A DNA stretch of 64,000 nt from Ctenosaura bakeri (GCA_948474755.1 CAOLHI010000354.1:1-64000); one strand, 5' to 3'; positions 1-13,438 are shown, numbered from the stretch's first letter. Numbers and translations are program-made. The notes: generated by a model from the sequence alone, not told the origin.

Positions 1-3000
1 TTGTTTTTGCAGAAGATAGATTGTTACTTTGAAGCAAGAACCTTTTGCTTTAAGGGGGAAAACACTTTTATAAATAGCTTTTGTGACATGCAGTGATCTG
101 TAGCAAATTGTCAGAAAGGAGATTATTTTTATTTTTCAGATTTTTTTAAAATTATGTATTTGAAATGCTGGGGGCAGAGTATGCCATTGGCACGGGGCTA
201 TAAGCAACCACAGCAGAGGCACTCCTGAGGACAGCAGGATCTGTTGGTAGCGGGAAACTCCCTGAGCTGTTTGCCTTGGGTTTTAAGGCACAGGGCAGTT
301 TACTAAGGGGCTTTCCAAAGGGTAGGTTGTTCATTAGCCAGTATCAAAAGTATTTGTCTGAAGAGAGAAGACAGGGGAACAAAGAGCAAGTGGAAAATAG
401 AGTAGGCAAGGTCTCAAGCAGACTTATGCTGTCAAAAAGAAAGAGAAGATCTATAGGTCTGATCTTGAAACACTACTTCCTTCCATGTGATTCTGCCTAC
501 GTTTCAAGATCTGTGGGTCGGTTGCTTTTACACATTCTGCATAGGTTTGGTGGCAGCAGAGGAGCAGCCCCATCTGTAGAACGTCTGGCTCCAAGAGGTT
601 ACCCCATCTCCCTCCTTGCCTTTGTTCTACCAGTGTTTGAAGATCTTCCTTTCCATCAGCTTTTGATTTGCAGATGTTTAGACCAAGATATTTTTAGTTT
701 AGGCTGCCTTGTTTTGTTTTTGTGCTGTTTCTAGTCTTGTTAGGTTGTTCTTCTCTTGGACTGAATACAACTTTAATGACTGGAGTTGTTGTTGTTTTTG
801 TTCTTCTAATCTGCCCTTTTCAGCCACTTTAAATGCCTGTGTTTGATTTATGAAAAAGTGAGTTATTAAATAAACAAATCAGTAATTGTAGCCAGAATAA
901 GGATTTCCAATGGGCTTTCTGGCAAAGGAGGCAGGCTGGGATATGGAAAGATAATACCTTTCCATGTTTGCAACCTAGAGCACTCACTAAATAAGTATCA
1001 GGATGCTGACAGGAGTGCTTCTGGCTCAGATGCTCTCTCATCCTTGGAGATAATATATTTCTGGGGTGTATGGGAGATGTATTTTTGCAACCCCTGTTCA
1101 GTGCTGCTGTGATATAGAGGGGGGAGTGCTCAAATCAGCCATCCTCTAAATGTGGATCTCCGGAGAATCAGCCTATATACAGGGACTTTCCCCAGATGCA
1201 TTTCACAGGTCTGCATGGAGAACCAGAGTCGGGAGGCTTCAGGGTTACTAGTATTCTTCTTATTATTTCTGGGTTGAGTTCAAACTGGGAGGGCTGGAAA
1301 CTTGCTTTGTTTTGCTTAGTGCCTGCAGTTTGGGTGTTAGATAACAAAACATTCATACATATGGCTAAATAGTTTCCATGTGGAATGATTCTTTCCTAGT
1401 GATGTGCAAGGATAGCCACCTCCACCCCCAAAATGCTTGGCTCTCCCATTTGAGAAATGCTTCTATTTCAGAAGACATCGAAAGGCATTTTGGTTTCTCA
1501 GTTCTTTGTGTTTTTGATCCAGGAGTGTTGCCAAGAGTCCATCACATGAATTTGAACAGAGTTTTAGAATCATGGAGTGTGTGGGGGTTCTAAAGGTTGC
1601 AATCTCTCATCCAACACCTTGCATCAATTCACATCATAAAATACAGATGATAGATTAGTATGTATTGGAGTAGGACTGAGCAAAATGAAGAAAGATACCC
1701 AACAGTTCCAAAAAGTGAAGCATAGTACACTGTAAAGCAAGATGGAGAAATACAGTCAGCTCTCCACATTTGTGGATTTCACTTTTGCCAATTTGATCAT
1801 TCATGGATTATTTGCTGTCATCTCTGCTGCCTCCCTGTGCCATTTTTAATAGGGACTGCAAGCCTTGTGAGACTGAGAAACTGTGCATGAGGCTAGTAAG
1901 TCCCTATTAAAAATGGTGTGGGGCAGCAGTGGAGGTGGCAGTAAACCCCACTGGCCACCCACTTCTGTCTTGCAAAGGAACCCTGATGCCTCAAAGGAAT
2001 CCACAGTGGGTTGAATATGGTGATCAGACTTCTTTGTGTGTTAAATATGGTTTGGGAGGTCCTAGAGTTATTCATGGGTTTTCACTTTCACAGGGGTCCT
2101 GTGCTCCTAACCCTAGCGAATGTGGAAGGATGACTGTATAACCAGAATTAGAGAGGAAATTTGAGAAGTTTAAAAACAAAATTATGAATGGGCAGCTTCT
2201 TAATGGAAGGCTGTGCTTTTGGGGGAAGGAACATCTCAAAATTATCCAGTTTCCTTTAGTCTCATTCTTAAAAAATGTTCTGCAAATTGTTATAATGATA
2301 TGTATATCTACACTTACCTGTTATGAACAGAACCCAAGTGCATGAATTCAAAATCAACAATTAAAATTTTAAAACTCTTCAGTTTATAAGAGATTTCAGC
2401 ATCTATACTGGGACCATTTGTTCAGGCTCAAGAGGACCACCACCAGTCATCCTGAGAAGCTAGTGTCACTAATTTTGTTTCATCCAGCAGCCATTCCACA
2501 GACTTTAGAAAGACAGAAAGAATGAAAAGAAGCAGAGATACTTCATCAATATAGTTGGATAGATCAGCAGTCTTTCAACATCTTTAGCTTCTCTTGCCTG
2601 AATTGTTGGCCCTTTAGATGAAAAGACCAAATAACATCTGGCTGCATGATGGTACTACAGCAACATTAAATCTGGTCATTATATGAATCTTATAGCATTA
2701 ATAAGTATTGGTACTGGTATTCCTTTTCCAGTTCCCCTTTTAGTTCATGCCCTTTTAGACTGCAGGCTTAAAGGCAATGGCTGTCTTGTGGTTTTCTTTA
2801 TTGGTTATATAAAGTTTCCTAAGAGTCTTTCTAGTGACTGAACAACAGAGGTGGCAACTGTGCCAAAGCAGAAGCCATTTTTCACACACCCTCGATCAGC
2901 AGTGGGTGGTGCCACCACCACAAAAGAAAAAGAACTAGAGAGTATAGAACTTCAGGTATAAATGGACAGGCTACATAGTTGGGAATGAGTGGGATGCGTT

Positions 3001-3550
3001 GCAATAAAGAAAAGAAAAGATTTCCTTTTCACTGTGATTCAGCATTCAGAGGAGCTGTGAGAGAGAAGACTCCATTCAGAGCCAAAAACTGAGGCCAGGG
3101 GTCCCCTGGAGAGGTTTTGTAGAGATGTGAACATTTTCCAGTACTCTGCAAATTGAGATCTACTAGCAGATGCATGTCAATTTCAGTATGTCAGTTTTTG
3201 TTCCTGAACTAATTATATCTCTGTACAGCGAACATATCCATCTGATAACTCAACAGGGACATCTGAGATATTTGACATCCATTTTGTAGAAAATAACTTT
3301 TTGTATTTTTTTTACTTTAAATGAATAGATAAAAATATTGATATTGGTAGATGGATAAATGGACAGACAGATGAATTTTTCTGACTTTAGTTTGTTGCCT
3401 TTTGCCTGTAGTCATAAGGAAATATTGACTTACCTCCAGTCGTGTAGCTTATTCTGTATTAATTAACTGATGCTTTTGTTTATTTCCACTGTTAGTGGAA
3501 ATATTACCATGTAATATTTATAATATTTTATTTTTCCTTTTCTTCTGCAG
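1..3550 (+). other. SEPTIN9: SEPTIN9 upstream intron (incomplete)
   Basis: This is the 3' end of the intron preceding the first exon seen. No CpG-rich promoter and no additional septin-like exon is visible. It contains one complete MITE (1753-2136). The open frames here are short and lack recognisable motifs. Confidence 0.7.
1753..2136. mobile_element. TA-flanked MITE (Tc1/mariner, possibly pogo/Tigger-like), complete
   Basis: The element starts CAGTCAGCTCTCCACATTTG and ends in an inverted version (AATGTGGAAGGATGACTG). It is bordered on both sides by TA (1751-1752 and 2137-2138), the target duplication of Tc1/mariner elements. At 384 bp with no transposase frame it is non-autonomous. Inside is a perfect 18-bp inverted repeat (1840-1857 with 1899-1916) that extends imperfectly outward. 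Two relatives with similar ends lie at 14318-14781 and 39631-40239. Confidence 0.75.
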
Positions 3551-3742
3551 GTTCAGAGGCCATTCCCAGCTACCCAAGCAGCATGATGGATGCCTCTCGG
3601 GATGCAAGCCTCAAGCAAGCAGCACCAGCGCGGACAGAGAAACCAGCTGCTGACTTTTCCTATGTTGGGATAGATGCCATCCTTGAGCAGATGCGGAGGA
3701 AAGCCATGAAGCAAGGATTTGAGTTCAACATCATGGTAGTTG
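3551..3742 (+). CDS. SEPTIN9: SEPTIN9 window exon 1 (short-isoform start, pre-G-domain region)
   Basis: The exon follows a pyrimidine-rich acceptor ending in TTCTGCAG and ends at GTAAGT with one base of the Gly codon of the P-loop. The frame is open from the first base, so long isoforms can read through as x-SEAIPSYPSSMMDASRDA. Two adjacent ATGs (3583 and 3586) could start a short isoform. The second has A at -3 and G at +4, a strong Kozak context. The resulting protein of 335-336 residues matches, from memory, the length of the human short isoform 4, whose start lies at the equivalent place. The exon encodes the basic QMRRKAMKQ stretch and the beta strand FEFNIMVVG leading into the P-loop. 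Coding is certain from 3583. Upstream of 3583 it is coding only in isoforms spliced from exons outside the window. Confidence 0.93.
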
Positions 3743-6700
3743 GTAAGTTTTCATGTATGTGTAGGCTACAACAGTGCCTCTTAAGCTCTATGATGTGGGG
3801 GATTGACAGGGTTTTCCCCCCCAGTGTCTGGAGCCAGTACCATATTTGTGCCTATTGGCTACATTTGTTCTGTCCAGGAAACTTCAGGGACCAGCAGCCA
3901 ATGGCTTATGGTCCACATTGGTCCATGGACCACCACTTTGAGTAGCATTGGGCTATGTCCTTGTTCTTTAGGTGGCACTTGTTACCTTATCATTTCTTAA
4001 CGTTATGATTATCTTTTCATTTTTTCTGTATCAGCATGGTAGGAAAAATGTGTCCTGCAGGGCTAGTTTTTGCATTCCCTGAGAGACTCTACTTTCCTTC
4101 CAATAAAAAGAAAAGTTACTGGGGAAAAAAATCATCAAAAATGACCAGTAGTGCCCCCTGAAACCTTTAGGATGTGTTTCATTGCCTACTCATTTCATTT
4201 CCTGGGATGGGCCCATACAGGCCATTTTTCAAAAACAGGAAGTGACTGTCTGGTCAGTTTTGATTTTGAACAAGAATGCATGTGAGGGAACTAACCATGA
4301 GGTACAATGGTCAAGGACCCCTCCAGGAGCTTGTGAAGGGCACTACTTAGCCATATTTGGTTAAAAGCTGTGTCTCCGCCCCCCATGAAAAGTATTTCAG
4401 GGGAGGCATGTGTGAAGAAAAAAAGGGAGAGGTTGCCATGGCAGATTTATCCCTGGCACGGAGATTTCAGTTCCAAAAGATGAAACCTAGGGATGACCTC
4501 TTGTAATGCCACAGAGGACAGACTCTGCTGTTGTCATTAAGCAGGATTCTTGAAGTGTCCAGCAAAACAAACAGCGAAATGTCAAGTCCAAAAAATGAGT
4601 AAAATATTTTTATTTAAAATATTTACAATATAGACATATATAGAGTGTGTGTGTATCTCTGTGTAAAATGTATATCCTGCTTTTCTCCTGAATGGCTGCC
4701 TTAGAGCATAAGTTACAGCATAAATTAAAACAGAGGAATTAAAATGGCATGAAGTGCGAAAGTTAAAAAATAAATAAATAGTGCATTCAATTAAAACACT
4801 ATTTTTAACTTTTAACATTGAAAACAAAATATGTAAAATACTCAATGCATATTAAAATGGGACACTCAGTTATATATCACTCCACCCTGGTCAAGCCATA
4901 GCTGAAACTCTGTTTAGTACGTATACGCACACATATATACACACATATTACGCACACTTTCTAGGCAGTGCTCTTGCTATAACTGCACAGTGTGAAAGGG
5001 TCCCCAGGGAGGCAGTCCATGGAGTAAATATGTGTTCTCTCCTGCTATCCATAGAGAATTTAGATAAACCGCTTGAGATCTCATGGTGTAAGGGAATCAT
5101 TGTCCCTTCAGAGGTTTTGGCTCTGAGCATCACCCAGCTTGGCCAGTGGAAAGGAACTGTGTCCCAAAGGACCTGGAGGACCAAAGGTGCCCTGCCCTGC
5201 CCTGGTATATGAAGCAGTGTCTGGCTTCAGTTCTGTTTGTCAGTGCTAGGAACAGAGTGGGAAGCACATGGCCATCCAGGTGTTTTGGCCTCAAAAGTGC
5301 TAGCCAAAATATCTAGTAGTGAGGGTCTGTGGGAACTGCAATCCGAAAACATCTCGAGGACTACAGTTGATTTTCCCTGAGCTACACAGTTGTGATCTAA
5401 ATGAAAAGCAAGACTTCCGTCAAGAGTAGATAGAACTTCTGCTCATTACATGCTTTTTTGTTTTTGCCTGATTCCCGTAGCCTTTCGATTTGTCCAAGAT
5501 TCACAGCCCTTTGAACTGTGTATCATCTGTGCATCTTCGATTGCTTCCTTTTGCTTACTAAAGTCTTGCAACAGATAACCTCTGGTTGCTACAGCAACCA
5601 AGGATTCCAGCGAGTAGCCATATGGGACTCCCTAGAGAGGCTTATTTCCACTTCCAAGATTAGATGTTTGCTTCACAGCTATTTCTTTGTGTACAATTAG
5701 ACTGGCTTGTCTGATTCTTTGGTAAAAGGGAAGGTGGGACAAAATGTACATGGAGCCTAGAAGGGTTATAACGTAAGAAATCAGTATTGTATAGTAGAAG
5801 AAAGCAGTTATTTCTGTGGTTTAAGATACAAACGGAAGCACCTTTCATTTCCTCACTCTGATGGGCCGTAAGTCTATGTGGTGAGTGTCTCTGAAGCCAC
5901 ATTTCACTAAATGAGAGCAGTGAGTATTGGGAGGAAAAACACTTGCTGATCCATCAGTCTTCCAAACACCAGAGGCAACATTTTTTCCAGAGGTTAACTC
6001 CTCCACTGATTTATGTATCCTAGAGGCCATTTCCACAGGAACAGAGTGCTCTCTAGCCCTTTGGAGAATGAGGTGGTGCTTTGCTTCCACCTAACAATTA
6101 CTCACTGTTCATAATACTAAACCACAGGCTGCTGGCACCAGGACTGGATTAGCAGGTGGGCTTCATTATTCACCCACTCTTCTTTAGATACCACTGAAGA
6201 TCCCTTGCTTTATCACATACACCAGTATGATGATGGGTTCAGTTCTCTCCTTGTGCATTCTCCATCCATCAGGGACTTCACCATAGGGTTCAGAGGTTTG
6301 TGTTTCTCTGGGACAGTCCAGAGACAAGAGTGTACTTGTTTTGGGGTTTTTTTTTCTTCCCCCAGATCTAGGAGACCTTCTTTTGAAGTGCTTATGGATC
6401 CTAGGACAAGGGGAAAGGAAGGACTTCAGCCTCACTCTAAGATTAGGCTGGGGGATTAAGACCCCCTGAAATGATCTGGAGAAACTGGTCCATCAGGACT
6501 CCTAGGTAGATAAGCCTCCTCAGGAATGATTGATCAAAACTGTACTTAATATCAAGCGATAAGAAATATAAGGACAGCTATTATATCCTCCCAGGTATGA
6601 AAAACGCTGCCTGCAGTTTGTCCTGTGCTCCCTTACTTGGATGTAAGATACACTGAACACATGGAAGGCACTTCTGTGTACATATTGTGCTTGTAGGAGT

Positions 6701-7758
6701 CTTCATATTTAAGGATGTTGATACAATAATGGGTGGGAAAAGTAATTTGCCCTCTTCCTGCAAGTACCTACAAGCAGGCAAGATTAATAACAATTACCAG
6801 TGATGAATGCTCCCCCCACCTTTTAAAAACTGTTATAGGTGCCTGGAAGTGCACACCTCCCATGCAATTGGCTGGAAGGAATGAAAATGGCATATTATAG
6901 TGCTGTAATTAACAATGACGCCAGGAGCAGAGGGCATTACTTTTGAGGCTAGGTTGACTGCTTGCCAGCTGGAATCTTTTCTAGCACATCAAGAATTATT
7001 TTGGAATCATGAATTACAGAATGAGTTGTACTCACGGTTCAGACAGGGAGGAAGAATGACAATTTTTTTAAAAAAAACCAAACTGCAAGTCATAGGTGCC
7101 CGACTACAGTGAAGCCTCTCGAGGGAGGGAGGAAGCTGTGTTCAGATGGTCTCATTAAATGTATCAGGGATCCTGGAGCAGTCTGTTTCATTTCAGTCTC
7201 AGAAGTGCCCCAGGTGCCAGATTCTTTAATGTAGCCAGCCTCCCTTAACCATTTTAAGAGACTTGTTTTGCCTCGATGGGGGAAAGAAAACCTTGGTTTT
7301 CATGGTCAGTAGCAGACCAAGAGAAGCAGACGCCACTGCAGGGTGATTGGTTTTCAAGCAGAATTAACTCACTCTGAGCTCTAATAGTGGAGGGATACAG
7401 TGTCCTAACAAAATGAAAGCTGAACTGCTGAAGTACACTTCAGCATGCCTTTAAATGAGATTGCTGGTAGCAACTGCATTGCTACAGAGGTTCACCTCGG
7501 GGCACCCAAGGAACCTGAGGTCTTGCTGAAGGAGTGATCCCTTCTCAGACATCTCCTGAAATCACAAAGGCCACTTTTGAGATACCATCGGTGTGCACAT
7601 TTTAAGCCCTGTGGAATTGCACAGAGTTGTATTGCCCTATTTGCTACAGGTGTCACTCTTCCTTTGTGCATGCCACTCCAATTCTGAAGGCAAGCCAGCT
7701 GAGAAGGACAGGCCAGTCTTTTACTATTTGCTTGGCCATTTCTCCTTCAAGCCCAGTG

Positions 7759-7937
7759 CTGGAGCACTTTGATTCCAGTCTAACTGCCAGGGATGCACCC
7801 TGTGGAATTCTAGGAATTGTAGTTTAGGAAGGCATTAGAATGCTCTGGCAGAGAATTCCAAATACTTCATGAAGCCACAAATCCCAGGATTCCCTAGAAT
7901 TGAATCATGGCAATTTAAATGATATCAAAGTGCTGTA
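7759..7937. mobile_element. Palindromic MITE, hAT-like
   Basis: The left part contains GAGCACTTTGATTCCAG and AGGAATTGTAGTTTAGG. The right part reads in reverse complement as CAGCACTTTGATATCA and later CAATTCTAGGGAATCC. The two halves fold back on each other. The CCAGGATTCC and AATTGTAGTTT cores recur in short palindromic repeats common in squamate genomes. I see no transposase and no certain target duplication. Confidence 0.55.
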
Positions 7938-8258
7938 AGTCGGTAGTATGAGCTGGCCTCTGAATGTAGCTGTTAACCCTTTGCTTTCTAAGAGAGGAGA
8001 CAGGAAATAGAACATGACATTTCCAGAGTTACAGCACAGTGGGATGCACACAGACCTATCTTCTCTGGGTGCCTAGAACCAGTCAAGGCAACCAGGGAAT
8101 GGGTAACTGTCCTGCCCAATTTTACGTCCTGAACAGTGGCGTTACCTAGAGTAAACAGTGTCTAGGGCAAGCATGGAATTTGTGCCCCTACCTTCTTACT
8201 CATACCCCTACTCCAGCCCCTACATGCATGGCTTTTTTCTGCCTCTTTGGAATTAGTG

Positions 8259-8710
8259 AATCATAGAATGATAGAGTTGGAAAAGACCACAGGGCCATCC
8301 AGCCTAACCCCCTGCTATGCAGGAACACACATCAAAGCACTCCCAACAGATGGCCATCCAGCCTCTGTTTAAAAACCTCCAAAGAAGGAGAATCCACCAC
8401 ACTCCCAGACAGCATATTCCACTGCCAGACAGCTCTGACCATCAAGAAGTTCTTCCTGAGGTTCAGGTGGAATCTCCTTTCCTGCAGCTTGAATCCATTG
8501 CTCCTTGTCCTAGTCTCTGGAGCAGCAGAAAACAAACTTGCTCCCTCTTCGACATGACATCTCTTCAAATATTTAAACATGGCTGTCACATCCCCTCTTA
8601 ACTTTCTTTTCTGCAGACTAAACATACCCAGCTCCCTAAGCAACTTCTCATAGGTCATAGCTTCCAGACCTTTCGCCATTTTGGTCACCCTCCTCCTTTG
8701 GTGCCCAGGG
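8259..8710 (-). mobile_element. CR1 LINE 3' end (truncated)
   Basis: On the minus strand the element reads into a CR1 3' terminus. The plus strand begins with AATCATAGAATGATAG, the degenerate 8-bp terminal unit. Its translation (DVTAMFKYLKRCHVEEGASL and [19 protein letters not shown]) matches the C-terminus of the intact CR1 frame at 51.0 kb. The 5' side breaks near 8697, possibly with an internal deletion. The copy is older and more diverged than those at 49 and 51 kb. Confidence 0.85.
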
Positions 8711-11700
8711 CATGTGTCCTACTTGCCCCACCCTAGATATGCCTCTGGTCCTGAATACTGCTGAAGTGTCCTCTTTTTTTATTCCTGATTTGCAAACCAA
8801 ACACAAGGTGTTGTTGTTTTTTAAGATGACTTTGCTCTTCTGTGCTTTCTTGCTGAGATTACTTAAAACAGGGACACATTCTTCTGGGTTTTTTAATATG
8901 CGGTACATTCACATGCTATTTTAACCTTTATTTAGCCTTGGCTGTGATCTAGAGTTGGTAGATGTTTAGCAGATGGGCCCAAACAGGCAAAGTGAGAGAG
9001 TTCAGTTTTAGCTGGAATGTAATTAAAACTAAAGAATTCCATTCTTGCTGAAGCTATCATTGAATGAATATTTGAATTTTAAGCATCCTGTGTCTGATCT
9101 GCTAGCAATGGCCTGCTCATAGAGATTTTAATAAAACCCCAGATTGTCCTCAGCCTTTGCTGAACTGACTTGAGATGTTTAGGAAGTGAAGCATTAAGTT
9201 TAGAATTCTTCTATCTTTATTTGTGGCTTGACGGAAGGCACCGCCAGGAATATAGCAATCCATCTGCTTCCCTCGTTTCTTTGGAGGCCCATAAAATATT
9301 CATTCCTGTTCATATAGCAGCTTCAGTATGCCTCTGGAAGAGGACTGAATTGGATTCATTCCAGCATGTGCTCACACACATACATTTCTGTGCAAATTTT
9401 TGCAGAATCAACAGAACCAAGTTGCCTGCAGTTTTAAAACTATAGCATATCCTTTGGACCACTGTCCTCTTTTTCCTTCCTTCTGAATGTACTTGCATCT
9501 GCTGTGTGGCAAAAATATGTCACACACACACAGGACCAGGAATGGGACAGGCTAGGATTTTACCATTGGGTCTTACAGTTCACCATTGTCTTGCGCTGAA
9601 GTATGAAAATTGGCAGTCCTGTACTGTGTGGTTTATGCTTAGGGAAGAGACTTGGGGCTTTTCTGAATGTCTGTTTGCAGATGTTAGGAGGCATACATTC
9701 TGACATAGCAAGAACAATGATATTATGGTGCTGAATTCACAGTAATAGGAGCCATGAATGATTTATTGGCTGGCTATTCCAGAAAACAGAGGTGAAAAGT
9801 GCAGTTCCAAAGGTTAGCAGGAGCTTGCTTGCTTGCTTGCTTTCCCTCTCTGTATAGCAGCCTAATTCATTAGAATTCTGTGTTGGGCTAATGCATTGTA
9901 GCCTCATGGCCTCTTGGGTCTGTTTTAGTAATTTTTTTCTAACTCTTCATTAATCATTTGACTTACATCTCTCTCACTTCCTGTCTGCTCCTAGTTGAAG
10001 CCAATACAGCAATTCTGGACCCGTCTTCTTAACAGTGAAGTAAAACTTTGTGTAGTTAACTAGAACATGATTTCAATGAGGATATTTATATGGTTGCCTG
10101 TAAACTTAACCAGATGTGTTTAAACTCTTGAGGTCCCTTTCCTCTTTGTGTTTCTTTTGCATGCCTGAAATAATGAAAGACCTTTCTTTCAGAGGCATCT
10201 TCTCTAACCTGAACTCTCCAGATGTTTGAGAATAGGAACTATAGCCTGTATTGAAAAGATCAGTATACTCCAGTTGCTGCCAGCTGTTTGTGATGTTGAT
10301 TTCATACGGTGTTTGAAAATACATTACTAGGAGGTTGTTACTAGCTCAGGATCTAGTGAAAGAGGTGGTAGAGGAATATGTGCAGTGTCTCCTTTTGGCT
10401 TCCCAAATGTCAACCATCCTTGCTGTCTGAAACAGCCTCCCACTTCAGGGCCATCCAGAGTGTAGCAGAGGAATGCAGTTTGTATCCAACCCACTCTTGC
10501 TGCTTCTCCATCCTGCTAAGCACATCCTGACTTTGAGAGAGAGAGAATTGGAGGTAGTGGCATTATAGGGTCCTTGTTACACTTATGTCCAGCTTGTGGG
10601 CTTTCTATTAGCAACTGCTGGCTGCTGTGTAAGCAGAATGCTGGACTGGATAGGTCTTTGTGTTCTTTACTAGGCAGCATTGTGTTCTTACTAGGCAGAC
10701 ATTTAAAAATGATTCTGTGAAAGGTTTCTACTTCTGATTTTAAAAGGTAGGTGTATGTCTCCATTGGGACCTGTGTGACCCATGTGTGCAGACTTGGGTT
10801 TCCTGTGTTCTGTGTAAAACCTAACCACTGTGACAATCCTCTGCAAAAGCTGTTAACTAAACAAGACACATGGGTTTCCTTATTTGACTTTTTAAAAAAC
10901 TTTTATTTCAGTTTTAAATGAAATTTGAAGTTGCAGGTGATGGCATTTTCTTTGCAAATGAATGAGTAATCTTCCTTCTTAATACCTCTTCAATGCTTGC
11001 CATAATTGTTTTGGCTTAATATTGCATCTCAACTGGCTGGGGGAAAATGATCCATGAAAACATCCATCAATCTCTTCAGAAACACTGAGTGCAATTCTCT
11101 CTCTCTCTTTTCTTTTTTCAGTAACTGGATTTGTTATACAAACAGTGGGCTGAGAAAAGGAAAGAAAATAAGGTGTGGAGGATCAGAGGTCATTTTAAAA
11201 TCTTGAAGACAGAGGCAACATTTCCCCCTTGACTGAGAAGGGAGAAGTTGGATTTGGAAATGAACTGAATTTCTTTTCCACACTTCCTCGCTCCTCTCTC
11301 CCTCTAATGACCAGCTTAGAGTCCCTTTGCCAGCAGATACAGAGCTAAAATGGAAAACCAAAGGAAGCTCTCAGTGTATGTGGGAAGACCAAGTTTCCAA
11401 AAGTCTAATAGCAGATGGCAGCAAGTTCTGCTGAACAGACCAGTGCACCCTCAGCATGCTCAGGGGATTCCAGGAAGCTTGACATGTTCAGAGTCATGTG
11501 AAAAAGAAAAATACAAGACAAGAAGGGGAAAATGAATGGTTTCACTTGAGTCACTTGCAGCTTTTGTAGCATCCCCAAAAATAAGGTCTCATGTTAGAAG
11601 AGGAAGATACACTGCAACATTTTGATGTGCTTCTCTCCCTTACGGAAATTCTATGAGACTAAGACAGTTACTAGTGAAAAAAATATTGGGAGGCTTGGTT

Positions 11701-12012
11701 GCCCCTTTCTCTGCTCTCTTTCTGCTGGCAGGCAAAATACCTTTTTATGTAGGTGGGGCCTTGGTTCTTAAATCATGTAGCAGAGGGTGCTTTTAATGTA
11801 ATGTGCTATGCATTTATCTTTTAAAACACATTTTAAAAAAGAATTGAAATTCTTTTAACTGTATGCTTTTAAAATAGAAATATTTGTATAATAAGATTTT
11901 AGCTGAATTGTTTTTTCAATTAATGAAATCTGCCTTGAGTCTTATGTAGGAAGAAAGGTGAGATATGTATTAAATATAAACAAGCAAACATAATATTTCA
12001 TAATTACCAGTT

Positions 12013-12229
12013 AGTATAGTGCTTTTGAGTGTTGGGCTACAGCTCTGGAGGCCAGGGTTTGAATCCGTGTTCAACCATGGAAATCAACTGGGTGGCCTTG
12101 AGCAAGTCACCCACTCTCAGTCTCCGGATGGCAAAAGGAAACACCATCTGAACAAATCTAGCTGAGAAAACCACATGATGGGGTTGCCTTAGTAAGGTGG
12201 AAATGATTTGAAGGTACACAACAACAATA
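12013..12229 (+). mobile_element. Sauria/ACA-type SINE
   Basis: A tRNA-like head (B-box-like GGTTTGAATCC near 12056) is followed by the conserved body GGTGGCCTTGAGCAAGTCAC. A BovB-like tail follows, GAAATGATTTGAAGGTACAC, ending ACAACAACAA. This is the structure of the SINE family described from squamates. Confidence 0.8.
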
Positions 12230-12666
12230 GTGGAAAACTTAATCATTATGTTGCGGTGTGAGAAATAGTAGTGAAATATCCTTGGGAAAATCACCATATT
12301 GGATCTAGACTGGGTTGTTTGAACACAGAGCTCACTGAAATAGATATGAAAAAGTTATTAATACTTAAGTCTCATTTATTTTAATGGGAACTGAGTGCTA
12401 TTAACTTGGGCTGTATCTAGCCTACTATCTGTTGAACTAAGTCAAGATGTGTTGCTCACAGCATGGCTGGAAATTATAGGAATTGTAGTCCATCACATCT
12501 GACATGAGGTAAGAAGCTGCTGATTCAATTAAACTTTTTAGTCACCCTTGTGGCTTCTTGGAACAAGGAAGGAATGTAAATATAAGCCAGGCAAACATAG
12601 TGGAAACGTTCCCTTACCTGGAGTTACGAATATTAGGTGCAACCTTGTGAACAGGGTCCACATGTC

Positions 12667-12697
12667 CCTCTATTCTATTCTGTTCTGTTCTATTCTT
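12667..12697 (+). repeat. TTCTA/TTCTG microsatellite
   Basis: About six 5-bp units alternate between TTCTA and TTCTG. Confidence 0.8.
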
Positions 12698-13309
12698 GAA
12701 GCAGACCTCTCTGACATAGCAAGAAAACATGATACTGGGAGAAATACAAATTGAAGGGATTTGACTGAAGCAAGAATTTCTATTTGCTTGCAACAAAAAT
12801 GGATCTGGGGCAGTTTTACTCTTACAAAATTACAGGAGTTTGTATTAAAGGAGAAAAAAAGTTTTAAAACAAGGCTTAAGAGGGCAGAAACCAAGCACAA
12901 GATATGAAAAAAAAACAAACCCTCTTTACCCTACATTTAAACTGAATTAAAGTTGGATCAGTTCCTATTCCTTCATAAAGTTTAGCTTTTCTTATGTACA
13001 TGAGGAAGATTAAACTAAAGTGTTGACTGCAAGTGGTTCTGAATGTCCAAATGCAGTTTAGGCACCTTGTATTGTGCCCCACAATAAGACATAAGATCTT
13101 TCCAAATACTTACTGTTATGGCAACAGGGCAAAGTCAACAGTATGAGACCTTCTCTAACCAGTGACTGAGTTCTTGCAGCCTTCATGTGTCTAACCAAAT
13201 GACATTTGACCAGATCTTAAATGCATGCAAAGTCCAGGCCAACAATGGAGTGATTTTAGTCATGCAACAGCGTTGTTTTCTGATATCTGTGTCCCCTGCT
13301 GCCTTTCAG

Positions 13310-13438
13310 GTCAGAGTGGCTTGGGAAAATCCACACTAATCAACACTCTCTTCAAATCCAAAATCAGCCGTAAATCTGTGCAGCCAACTGCAGAAGAGCG
13401 AATCCCCAAGACAATTGAAATCAAGTCCATCACACATG
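13310..13438 (+). CDS. SEPTIN9: SEPTIN9 window exon 2 (P-loop and switch I)
   Basis: The acceptor CTGCCTTTCAG and donor GTGAGC flank a 129-nt exon that begins with two bases of the P-loop glycine and ends with one base of the aspartate codon before IEEKG. It encodes QSGLGKST, which is the G1 motif binding the phosphates and magnesium, then INTLFKSKISRKSV and PTAEERIPKT with switch I. A threonine is present in the switch region, as expected for septins that can hydrolyse GTP. The residue string is close to septin-9 of other vertebrates. Confidence 0.97.

Larger units (their letters stand above)
3743..13309 (+). other. SEPTIN9: SEPTIN9 intron (9.6 kb)
   Basis: This is the intron between the short-isoform start exon and the P-loop exon. 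It carries a palindromic MITE at 7759-7937, a CR1 tail at 8259-8710, a Sauria-type SINE at 12013-12229 and a TTCTA/TTCTG microsatellite at 12667-12697. A near-tandem duplication of about 18 bp lies at 10659-10700. No further exon is recognised. Confidence 0.85.

Noticed and set aside
276..734. 152-codon open frame upstream of the first septin exon
   Set aside because: No domain, no splice-site structure, hydrophobic and low-complexity tail. It looks like a chance frame within the intron.
12013..12075. Possible tRNA gene
   Set aside because: The B-box-like sequence belongs to a SINE head. No full cloverleaf or anticodon stem is present, and the same holds for the other SINE heads.
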